Positions 7,700-15,248 of a stretch of 64,000 nt of DNA are shown here, in pieces (the stretch's first letter is position 1; every line of letters begins with the position of its first letter). The notes under the pieces are model-generated. The model searched no databases and was not told the DNA's origin. It saw only the letters and a list, made by a program, of their open reading frames with translations. This DNA comes from Acinetobacter equi (lineage in GTDB: Bacteria; Pseudomonadota; Gammaproteobacteria; Pseudomonadales; Moraxellaceae), in the NCBI RefSeq assembly GCF_001307195.1, contig NZ_CP012808.1, positions 868,001-932,000 on the forward strand. The letters are read 5' to 3'. Both the position numbers and the translations under genes were made by a program.

Positions 7700-9064
7700 T
7701 TAGGCTTTGAGTGCTGTGATGAGTTTTTGATGTAAGCCACCAAAACCACCATTTGACATAATCACAATAGCATCGCCCTCACCTGCTTCTGCTACTACGG
7801 TTTGAATAATATCTTCAAGTGAACGAGCAACCACAGCTTTGTTTGATGCAGCCTCAATAACAGGTTGTAAATCCCAATCTAAACCTTCTGGTTGATACCA
7901 AATCACTTCATCTGCTAAACGTGCAGAATGAGCTAAACCATCTTTATGGCTTCCCATACGCATCGTATTTGAGCGAGGTTCAATAATTGCCCAAAGTTTA
8001 CGTTGACCTAAACGTTTACGTGCACCTTCAAGTGTTGTATCAATCGCTGTTGGATGATGTGCAAAGTCATCATATACTTCAATACCACGAATGGTACCAA
8101 GTAATTCCATACGGCGCTTTACACCACCAAAATTAGATAATGCTTCACATGCAGTTTCAATTGAAACACTAACATGTTCTGCCGCAGCAATAGTTGCTAA
8201 AGCATTTGCAACACTATGTTGACCTGTCATTGTCCATTTCACTTCACCTTTTTCAACGCCGTGTTGTAAAACTTTAAAGTGAGAACCATCTTCAGACAAT
8301 TGTTCAGCATACAGCTCTGATTTCTCATTAGCATCTAAACTTGTACGAACCACAGGTGTCCAACATCCCATTTCTAAAACTTCATCAATATTGGTTTCAG
8401 TAATGGGTGCAATAATGCGACCTTCACTTGGAATAGTACGAACTAAATGATGGAATTGTTTTTGAATGGCAGCTAAATCATCAAAGATATCTGCATGGTC
8501 AAATTCTAAATTATTAAGAATCGCTGTTTTTGGATGGTAATGAACGAATTTAGAGCGTTTATCGAAAAATGCAGAATCATATTCATCTGCTTCTACACAG
8601 AAATATTTACCACCACCTAAACGTGCACTTTCACTAAAACCCAAAGGTACACCACCAATTAAAAAACCTGGTTCTAGCCCAGCTTGATCAAGTACCCAAG
8701 CCAACATAGTTGTTGTCGTTGTTTTACCATGAGTTCCTGCAACGCCTAATACATGCTTACCTTGTAAAACATGATCTGCTAGAAATTGTGGTCCTGAAAT
8801 ATAAGGTAGACCTTCATTTAGCATATATTCCACAGCATCTATGCCACGCTTCATGGCATTCCCAACAATCACTAAATCTGGATGTGGTTGTAAATGACTG
8901 CGGTCATAGCCTTGCATTAAGGTAATACCTGCATTTTCCAATTGAGTGGACATCGGTGGATAGACATTTTGGTCTGAGCCTGTAACTGTATGACCTAAAT
9001 CACGTGCTAATAATGCTAAAGAACCCATAAAGGTGCCACAGATGCCTAGAATATGCAGATGCAT
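7700..9064 (-). CDS. mpl: UDP-N-acetylmuramate:L-alanyl-gamma-D-glutamyl-meso-diaminopimelate ligase
   Basis: Cytosolic murein-recycling ligase that reattaches the released tripeptide to UDP-MurNAc, bypassing MurC, MurD and MurE. The 454 residues follow the Mur-ligase plan: an N-terminal UDP-binding domain (HILGICGTFMGSLALLA), the ATP loop GTHGKTTTT (110-118), a central catalytic part with NNLEFDHADIFDD, and a C-terminal domain with YDDFAHHPTAI and EPRSNTMRMG. The ICGTFMGSLA opening separates Mpl from MurC. Recycling partners ampD and mupP lie elsewhere in the window. It stands alone, and its start agrees with the family. Confidence 0.97.
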   Translation of the reverse strand: MHLHILGICGTFMGSLALLARDLGHTVTGSDQNVYPPMSTQLENAGITLMQGYDRSHLQPHPDLVIVGNAMKRGIDAVEYMLNEGLPYISGPQFLADHVLQGKHVLGVAGTHGKTTTTTMLAWVLDQAGLEPGFLIGGVPLGFSESARLGGGKYFCVEADEYDSAFFDKRSKFVHYHPKTAILNNLEFDHADIFDDLAAIQKQFHHLVRTIPSEGRIIAPITETNIDEVLEMGCWTPVVRTSLDANEKSELYAEQLSEDGSHFKVLQHGVEKGEVKWTMTGQHSVANALATIAAAEHVSVSIETACEALSNFGGVKRRMELLGTIRGIEVYDDFAHHPTAIDTTLEGARKRLGQRKLWAIIEPRSNTMRMGSHKDGLAHSARLADEVIWYQPEGLDWDLQPVIEAASNKAVVARSLEDIIQTVVAEAGEGDAIVIMSNGGFGGLHQKLITALKA

Positions 9065-9308
9065 ACGTTGAACTCCACTTCTTTTTTTGACACATCACTT
9101 TGTTTTTGGTGGTGTTGTCATACATTTATTTGATTTGTAAGCAACGATAGCAAGGCTCTAGATGAAAAGATAGTTTTTCTTGTATTCAAATTCATGTTTC
9201 TCTAGATTAAGAATCTGAAATGAGAGTGAGGAAAAATCTGCATTAAAAAATGCATTTTTTTAGAATAAAACTCTAAAATAGTATGAATTTTTGAGGATTT
9301 AAATTGAG

Positions 9309-9650
9309 ATGTCATTCGCCTTTATTCTATTGATTATTGCCAATTGTTTTATGACATTAGCATGGTATGGACATCTAAAATTTTTACATGATGTACCACT
9401 TTGGCAAGCGATTTTATTTGGTTGGGTGATTGCCTTACTTGAATATAGTCTAATGATTCCAGCAACACGTATGCTTGCAAATCATGGATGGTCTCTAGGA
9501 CAAATGAAAATTACTCAAGAAGTGCTAACTTTGGTCGTTTTTGTACCTTTTATGATTTTTCTTTTTAAACAACCTTTTAAATTAGATTATCTATGGGCAG
9601 GGCTTTGTTTACTTGGATGTGTCTTTTTTGTTTTTCGTAGTCAGTCTTAA
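9309..9650 (+). CDS. DMT family membrane protein (DUF486)
   Basis: A 113-residue inner-membrane protein with four hydrophobic helices, matching the DUF486 (PF04342) group of small drug/metabolite-transporter-like proteins. Characteristic stretches are NCFMTLAWYGHLKF (about residues 12-25), FGWVIALLEYSLMIPATRM (about 37-55) and SLGQMKITQEVLTL (about 62-75). Length is normal. No function or substrate is established for the family. It is preceded by TTGAGGATTTAAATT with the GAGG ribosome site, and is a single gene between mpl (opposite strand) and purEK. Confidence 0.9.
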   Translation: MSFAFILLIIANCFMTLAWYGHLKFLHDVPLWQAILFGWVIALLEYSLMIPATRMLANHGWSLGQMKITQEVLTLVVFVPFMIFLFKQPFKLDYLWAGLCLLGCVFFVFRSQS

Positions 9651-9755
9651 ATTTAATCGAAGACTACATAACTATTTTTATTAATTTTTTATAAAAAACA
9701 ATAAAAATCGAGCCTTACATTGACCGTTAAATTTTCTTGAGATGAAAAATCAGTC

Positions 9756-9761
9756 TATAAT
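9756..9761 (+). promoter_or_regulatory. Probable -10 element of the purEK promoter
   Basis: A perfect TATAAT lies 75 bases before purE, in the only gap long enough to hold the promoter. A convincing -35 box is not visible 16-18 bases upstream (TTTCTT at 17), so activator help or a weak promoter is possible. Confidence 0.45.
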
Positions 9762-9835
9762 ATAAGGCTCTTATTAAAGCTTGGCTCTCTCGTCGAGATT
9801 TATCTCTTCTTTCTTTAATCTCTGGAAAAATTGCA

Positions 9836-10348
9836 ATGAATGCGGCCGCTTCTCAAGACACTCCTCTCGTTGGAATTATTATGGGTTCTCAATCAGATTG
9901 GGCAACACTAGAACACACTGCCAATATGCTTAAGCAGCTTGGTGTCCCTTTTGAAGCTGAGGTTGTCTCTGCACACCGTACACCAGATCGTTTATTTGAA
10001 TATGCTGAAACTGCGCGTGATCGTGGTATTCAAGTAATTATTGCAGGTGCTGGTGGTGCTGCACATTTACCAGGTATGTGTGCTGCAAAAACTGATTTAC
10101 CAGTACTAGGTGTTCCTGTTAAATCATCAATTTTAAATGGTGTTGATTCATTACTTTCAATTGTACAAATGCCAGCAGGTATTGCGGTTGGTACATTAGC
10201 AATTGGCCCAGCTGGTGCAACGAATGCGGCAATTATGGCGGCACAAATTTTAGGTTTAACGCGCCCTGAAATTGCAAAAAATGTAGCAGATTTTAGAGAT
10301 GCCCAAACTGAAAAAGTGGCAGGCAATAATATTCCAGGTCAGAACTAA
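9836..10348 (+). CDS. purE: N5-carboxyaminoimidazole ribonucleotide mutase
   Basis: Class I PurE of de novo purine synthesis, moving the carboxyl group of N5-CAIR to give CAIR. The 170-residue protein shows the phosphate- and substrate-binding motifs [10 protein letters not shown] (residues 13-22), SAHRTPDR (45-52, catalytic His47) and [12 protein letters not shown] (about 75-86). It is the first gene of a two-gene unit; purK starts 28 bases after its stop, supplying the N5-CAIR substrate. Confidence 0.97.
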   Translation: MNAAASQDTPLVGIIMGSQSDWATLEHTANMLKQLGVPFEAEVVSAHRTPDRLFEYAETARDRGIQVIIAGAGGAAHLPGMCAAKTDLPVLGVPVKSSILNGVDSLLSIVQMPAGIAVGTLAIGPAGATNAAIMAAQILGLTRPEIAKNVADFRDAQTEKVAGNNIPGQN

Positions 10349-10376
10349 AAGCCAAGCTTAATACGGAATCAAGATT

Positions 10377-11498
10377 ATGAATAAAACCATCGGTATTTTT
10401 GGTGGTGGTCAACTCGGTCGAATGATGGCTCAAGCGGCTTTGCCACTGAATATTCAATGTACTTTCTTTGAAGCAAGTTCAGACTGCCCTTCTGCTGCAT
10501 TGGGACAAGTTATTTCAACCAAAGCTGAAAATGGTTTGCAAGACTTTATTCAAAGTGCAGATGTATTTAGTTTAGAGTTTGAAAATACACCATTGGCTGA
10601 TGTAGATGTTTTGGTACAGCAAAAAGCATTACATCCACCGCGTCAGGCTTTAGCAATTGCACAAAATCGTCTTTCAGAAAAAGCCTTGTTTGATGAGCTT
10701 GCAATTCCTGTTGCACCTTATAAAGCCGTTAACTCTTTAGAAAGCTTAAAAACTGCTGTTGCTGACTTAGGTTTACCTATTGTGCTTAAAACAGCAACTG
10801 GTGGTTATGACGGTAAAGGACAATTTGTTTTACGTCATGAAGATCAAGTTGATCAAGCATGGGAAGAACTTGGTCCAGCAGGTTCATTAATTGCAGAAAG
10901 TTTTGTCACTTTTTCGAGAGAAGTTTCAATTATTGCAGTACGTGGACAAAATGGAGATGTAAAAACTTGGCCACTGGCTGAGAATCATCATCACAATGGT
11001 ATTTTGTCACATTCAATTGTTCCTGCTCCAAATAGTGTAGATTTACAGCCTGTAGCACAGGAATACATTACTCGCCTACTTAATCATTTGAATTATGTTG
11101 GTGTATTAACACTTGAGCTGTTTGTAACAGATAAAGGTTTATATGCCAATGAAATGGCACCACGTGTTCACAATTCAGGACATTGGTCAATTGAAGGTGC
11201 TGTATGCTCGCAATTTGAAAATCATATTCGTGCAGTGGCTGGTTTACCATTAGGATCGACAGAGATTGTACGTCCAACGGTACTAGTTAATATTATTGGT
11301 CAATATCCAAAGTCTGAAGATGTACTTGCACTCAATGGTGCTCATTTACATCTTTATAATAAGACTGAACGTGAAGGTCGTAAGATTGGTCATATTACTC
11401 TAATGCCAAATGATAGTTCGGAACTTACAAGTTTATGTCGTCAGTTGGCGAAAATTTTACCGAATCCATTAGCACTTAGCGAAGATATGAACATTTAA
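10377..11498 (+). CDS. purK: N5-carboxyaminoimidazole ribonucleotide synthase
   Basis: ATP-grasp enzyme that makes N5-CAIR from AIR, ATP and bicarbonate, feeding PurE. The 373 residues begin with the dinucleotide-like GIFGGGQLGRMMA loop. The ATP-grasp core includes PIVLKTATGGYDGKGQF (about residues 135-151), the FVTFSREVSIIAVR strand, and the metal-binding VLTLELFVTDKGLYANEMAPRVHNSGHW region (about 241-268). It ends at a strong terminator. Ordinary length and start. Confidence 0.97.
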   Translation: MNKTIGIFGGGQLGRMMAQAALPLNIQCTFFEASSDCPSAALGQVISTKAENGLQDFIQSADVFSLEFENTPLADVDVLVQQKALHPPRQALAIAQNRLSEKALFDELAIPVAPYKAVNSLESLKTAVADLGLPIVLKTATGGYDGKGQFVLRHEDQVDQAWEELGPAGSLIAESFVTFSREVSIIAVRGQNGDVKTWPLAENHHHNGILSHSIVPAPNSVDLQPVAQEYITRLLNHLNYVGVLTLELFVTDKGLYANEMAPRVHNSGHWSIEGAVCSQFENHIRAVAGLPLGSTEIVRPTVLVNIIGQYPKSEDVLALNGAHLHLYNKTEREGRKIGHITLMPNDSSELTSLCRQLAKILPNPLALSEDMNI

Positions 11499-11514
11499 AC
11501 CTAAATTTGAATGT

Positions 11515-11549
11515 AAAAAAAGCGGTCATGCAAATGACCGCTTTTTTTC
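11515..11549 (+). terminator. Rho-independent terminator of purEK
   Basis: AGCGGTCAT (11521-11529) and ATGACCGCT (11534-11542) pair around GCAA, followed by seven T. Confidence 0.93.
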
Positions 11550-11716
11550 TTTTCCATATTCGGGCATGATTGCGCCTCTTCAAAATCTAAGCATTTTTCA
11601 TAAAAATATTAAAAAAACTGATGTTTGAAAAACAATCGATTAGTTATATAAAAAAAGTATAAAAATGCGGAATTTTATCTATTTTGAAAAATAAAAAATA
11701 CACCTCAAATTTACGC

Positions 11717-12215
11717 TTTGAATTTAAAATAAGTGGTTTTTAAATTCAAAAAATGGGGTTTATGAATTTAAAAACAAAGTTTTGAATTTAAAGTTTAATA
11801 AAATGAATTTAAAAAGATGATAAATGAATTTAAAACACTAAACTTTAAATTTAAAGATGGATTTTATGAATTTAAACATGAGTTTTTGAATTTAAAAGTA
11901 TGCTTTTGATGTGTAAGTAACCAAGATTTAAATTTAAATAGATAAAATTTAAATTTAAAAATAATAAAGAGTTATAATGTTGCTTGTGGATAACTAGATG
12001 TTTCTTCTATTTTAAATTTAAAATATCAGTTTTAAATTCAAATTAAGTGGGTTTTGACTAATGTTTTAAATTTAAAAGTGTTTTGTTGATAAGTTTTTAA
12101 ATTTAAAACAGTAAATATGAATTTAAAATGAAGAAAAAATGAATTCATATTTACGAAATAATTCTAGCTTTTCACTTTTATGGTGCTACTTTCAATAATA
12201 TGATTTGAATTTAAA
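11717..12215. repeat. Helically phased array of a 12-bp palindrome (17 copies)
   Basis: This 500-bp non-coding stretch carries 17 copies of a 12-mer related to the palindrome TTTAAATTTAAA. First bases are at 11717, 11739, 11761, 11781, 11802, 11823, 11844, 11865, 11885, 11927, 11948, 12011, 12031, 12065, 12096, 12116 and 12204. Six copies are perfect palindromes; the rest differ at one or two positions of the left arm (TTTGAATTTAAA, TATGAATTTAAA, AATGAATTTAAA) or are the mirror form TTTAAATTCAAA. Most steps are 20-22 bp or multiples (42, 63), which puts copies on one face of the helix. A perfect DnaA box lies inside. No gene is visible in 11550-12230. Function is unknown. Confidence 0.85.
11985..11993 (-). 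other. Perfect DnaA box inside the palindrome array
   Basis: TGTGGATAA on the plus strand is TTATCCACA on the minus strand, the E. coli consensus DnaA-binding site. A one-mismatch version (TGTTGATAA) lies at 12084-12092. Both are in gaps between array units. One perfect 9-mer could be chance in 64 kb, but its location within the array is notable. Confidence 0.5.
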
Positions 12216-12230
12216 AAAATTAGGTATTTT

Positions 12231-13520
12231 ATGCGTTATTTTGCTTTGCTATGTGCATCTTCATTATTCAGCTTTTCTCAATTGCATGCTGAATTAGTTA
12301 TTAACGGTCAAACAGATGCAAAATCGCCCATTGTAAATATGGGGAATCTGGAAAGTACTTCTCAAAGTAAATTTCAAAGTTGTTTAGCAAATTTACGTAA
12401 TCAAGCCATTAAATCTGGGGTTTCTGCTACAACATACGATCGCTATACACAAAATTTAGTACCTGATTATTCAGTAATTGAAAAATTAAATTTTCAACCT
12501 GAGTTTTCAACACCTATTTGGGATTATTTATCTGGCTTGGTCGATGATGAGCGGGTACAAACAGGACAACAAAAAATTCAGCAACATCGAGATGTTTTAA
12601 ATCGTGTGTCTCAAGCTTATGGCGTTCCTGTAGAAACGGTTGTTGCTGTGTGGGGCGTAGAGAGTAATTTTGGTCAAATTTCTGGTAAATATCCATTATT
12701 ACAAGCACTTGGTACCTTAAGTTGTGAAGGGCGTCGACAAAGTTATTTCCGTGGTGAATTTTTTGCCACAATGCGTATTTTACAGCGTGGAGATTTAAGA
12801 GAAGAGCAACTGAAAGGTTCATGGGCTGGTGCATTTGGGCATACTCAATTTATGCCATCAACATATGAAGAGCTTGCTGTTGATTTTGATGGTGATGGGC
12901 GTCGTGATTTAGTGTCAAGTACATCTGATGCTTTAGCATCTACTGCCAATTTCTTGAAAAAACGTGGTTGGCAAACAGGTCAACCTTGGGGATTTGAAGT
13001 TCAAATACCAAGTGGTATGTCAATTAATGGTGAAAGCCGTCGTAATAAAAAGGCATTATCAACATGGCTTGCTAAAGGGGTTACACGTATAGATGGTACG
13101 CCATTAATTCAAGGAAATTTAACAGAAAATAGTCAAGCAGGTTTGATGGCACCAGCAGGTGCTAATGGTCCTGTCTTTTTAGTATTTAAAAATTTTGATG
13201 CTATTTATAGTTATAACGCAGCAGAAAGTTATGCATTGGCGATTGCACATTTATCTGATCGATTACAAGGCAAAGGTCCATTTATTCAGACATGGCCAAC
13301 TGAAGATGCTGGAACATCGCGTGCCGAACGTCGTGAAATTCAAAACTATTTATTAAGCCTAGGTTATGATATTGGTGAGGCAGATGGTTTAATTGGTGAT
13401 AAAACTCGTAAGGCTATACAGCAAGAACAAATTCGTTTTGGTCTAAAACCAACAGGAAGAGCTGGGCAGCTAATTTTGAAGGTCTTACGAGATGAAAATG
13501 TGAAAAAAATTATGCAATAA
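12231..13520 (+). CDS. Lytic murein transglycosylase, MltB family, with peptidoglycan-binding domain
   Basis: Secreted peptidoglycan lyase that cleaves the MurNAc-GlcNAc bond with formation of 1,6-anhydro-MurNAc. The 429 residues begin with a cleavable signal peptide (MRYFALLCASSLFSFSQLHA). The lysozyme-like domain has the catalytic Glu144 in AVWGVESNFGQ, followed by SWAGAFGHTQFMPSTYE (about 199-215) and VDFDGDGRRDL. A peptidoglycan_binding_1 domain is at the C-terminus (about 365-425: EIQNYLLSLGYDIGEADG). No lipobox is seen, so it should be soluble in the periplasm, unlike E. coli MltB. Its upstream region is the palindrome array, whose last copy lies 16 bases before the ATG. Confidence 0.92.
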   Translation: MRYFALLCASSLFSFSQLHAELVINGQTDAKSPIVNMGNLESTSQSKFQSCLANLRNQAIKSGVSATTYDRYTQNLVPDYSVIEKLNFQPEFSTPIWDYLSGLVDDERVQTGQQKIQQHRDVLNRVSQAYGVPVETVVAVWGVESNFGQISGKYPLLQALGTLSCEGRRQSYFRGEFFATMRILQRGDLREEQLKGSWAGAFGHTQFMPSTYEELAVDFDGDGRRDLVSSTSDALASTANFLKKRGWQTGQPWGFEVQIPSGMSINGESRRNKKALSTWLAKGVTRIDGTPLIQGNLTENSQAGLMAPAGANGPVFLVFKNFDAIYSYNAAESYALAIAHLSDRLQGKGPFIQTWPTEDAGTSRAERREIQNYLLSLGYDIGEADGLIGDKTRKAIQQEQIRFGLKPTGRAGQLILKVLRDENVKKIMQ

Positions 13521-13531
13521 TTTAAAAAATT

Positions 13532-13553
13532 AAAGCCTGCATATGCAGGCTTT
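13532..13553. terminator. Bidirectional terminator
   Basis: A perfect 22-bp palindrome, AAAGCCTGCAT followed by ATGCAGGCTTT, lies 12 bases after the transglycosylase stop and ahead of the convergent hypothetical gene. Confidence 0.88.
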
Positions 13554-13567
13554 AATTTTTGTATAAG

Positions 13568-13945
13568 TTAAACTTCTAATTCAATTGCTTCTAATAAATC
13601 AAAAATAATTAAAGTAACATCTTGGCTTAAATCTCTGTTATTAAAGATTTCATATGCTGTAATTGTAATGTCTGTATCGCTTGGCAATAAGCGTTGTTCT
13701 TCTTCTATGAGATCTTTTATTGGAAGCAATGTTTGCTTAATTTTGAGATGAAAAATATCTTCAAATTCAACAAACTCATCATCTACTTCTATCAGTTGTT
13801 TATTGAAATAAGGAATGAGAATTGAGTGGAGAAATGGTTTAATTTCCATAATATCAAATATTTCAATATCACGTGTTTGTTCAATGGTGCTGATGTGATC
13901 ATTTACTTCTATAATAATATGATAGTAACTCACATTGGTCTCCAT
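13568..13945 (-). CDS. Hypothetical acidic protein
   Basis: I do not recognise this 125-residue protein. It is acidic, lacks a signal peptide or membrane segment, and alternates hydrophobic strands with acidic helices (for example VSYYHIIIEVNDHI at the start, and DVTLIIFDLLEAIELE at the end). The reading frame is clean and ends against a bidirectional terminator, and the TCTCC complement upstream gives a GGAGACC ribosome site before the ATG, so it is likely real. It lies between the transglycosylase gene and the fimbrial cluster, with nothing tying it to either. Confidence 0.6.
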   Translation of the reverse strand: METNVSYYHIIIEVNDHISTIEQTRDIEIFDIMEIKPFLHSILIPYFNKQLIEVDDEFVEFEDIFHLKIKQTLLPIKDLIEEEQRLLPSDTDITITAYEIFNNRDLSQDVTLIIFDLLEAIELEV

Positions 13946-14098
13946 AAAAATTATTATAAACTATATCTATAATATGAAATATTTATAAATAAACTAAAAG
14001 ATATTTCAAACGAATAAATCATTATATTAGATTTTTACATATTAAGCTAAAGTTTTGAGTAGAGTGTATATATTTAGAAAAAATATATTTTTGATGAG

Positions 14099-15247
14099 TT
14101 ATTCATAATCTATTAAAAAAGTAGCTTTTCCTTCTATATTGCCTACCGTAACAGTTGGATTAAATTTATAAAGTTGTGCAGATGCTAATTTTGTATAGGT
14201 TGTTGATGTGTCAGCATTAAAGTAATTGAAAGGCCTGCCAAGAACAAATGGTGTTGGGGTATTTAAGTTATTTATAAGTTGAATTCTAGCATTGCTAATA
14301 GGTGTTGTGGTTGCACTATTAGTTAATATACCTTGATCATTTGTATTTGCTGAATCATTAACATCTAAAATAGTTAATTTAAAGGTTCTACTGTTAATAG
14401 ATGCCGAACAATTAATATCAATATTAAATTGTGTTGTATTTTGCGTTAGATTGTTGGAAAGCAAATCAATAGTTGTACTTCCTAAATTTAGTGTAGAAGG
14501 CACATTTAATTGGCAAGTTGGCAAATTAAATCTTAAAGGAATATTTAATTTAATATTTGTTGAATGTGTAAATATGATGGATGTATTTCCTCGATGGTAG
14601 TAGCGTAGATCAAGTCTTCCTAAATCAATAGTTAATGTAGTGTTATTTAATGCATTAATTACTTCAGATGAAGGTTTTTGGTATAAAAAATTGAATGTTG
14701 CATTTTCAATACGAATACCTAAACTATTTATGCCAACATTTGTTCCTCCCGTGTAATATACAAGACCACCCAAGGTTGTGACATTAGATTGGCTTTCTGG
14801 TGAGATGGTAGCGGGAATGATATTATAAGTTGTATGGTTGTTTGTAATTTGAGCACCAGTTCCACCATTTGCATTATTTTTTAAACTGAATTCTAGGCTA
14901 AAATTTTGTGAAATGTAGTCTATTGCAGCAGTAATAATTGTGGGATTTGTTGTTGATGATCCTGTAATTGTAAAATTATTATTTATTAATCTAAATGGTG
15001 GGGTTGTAGATAATACTGTTGAATTAGGTGTGAAATCTGCACGAACATATACTTGACCACCATCACTTTCATTTGCGCAATTTTCTAGAACTTGCATGTT
15101 AATAGAACTAGTTATAGATGAAGTATGTGAAAGATTATTAATGTTTTGAGTTGGAGTTGTATAAATAGCAGGATTTAATTTTGTTCCACAGTCTGCATAT
15201 AAATATGATGTAGTGAAGAGTAAATATAATTGTAATAATAATTTCAT
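14099..15247 (-). CDS. Fimbrial tip adhesin / minor pilin
   Basis: Last gene of the chaperone-usher cluster. The 382-residue product has a signal peptide (MKLLLQLYLLFTTSYLYA) and two parts: a Thr/Asn-rich N-terminal domain of about 240 residues, the usual place of a receptor-binding domain, and a C-terminal pilin domain starting at CQLNVPSTLNLGSTTI (about 252). The latter has the paired Cys (the second in INCSAS) and a terminal beta strand KATFLIDY for donor-strand exchange. The receptor cannot be inferred. Its ATG follows the usher stop by one base, so translation is probably coupled to the broken usher gene. Confidence 0.8.
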   Translation of the reverse strand: MKLLLQLYLLFTTSYLYADCGTKLNPAIYTTPTQNINNLSHTSSITSSINMQVLENCANESDGGQVYVRADFTPNSTVLSTTPPFRLINNNFTITGSSTTNPTIITAAIDYISQNFSLEFSLKNNANGGTGAQITNNHTTYNIIPATISPESQSNVTTLGGLVYYTGGTNVGINSLGIRIENATFNFLYQKPSSEVINALNNTTLTIDLGRLDLRYYHRGNTSIIFTHSTNIKLNIPLRFNLPTCQLNVPSTLNLGSTTIDLLSNNLTQNTTQFNIDINCSASINSRTFKLTILDVNDSANTNDQGILTNSATTTPISNARIQLINNLNTPTPFVLGRPFNYFNADTSTTYTKLASAQLYKFNPTVTVGNIEGKATFLIDYE

Positions 15248-15248
15248 T

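Noticed and set aside
11717..12215. CRISPR array or chromosomal origin
   Set aside because: The repeat unit is only 12 bp with short, variable AT-rich spacers and no cas genes. One perfect DnaA box and no dnaA/dnaN neighbours are too little to claim an origin.
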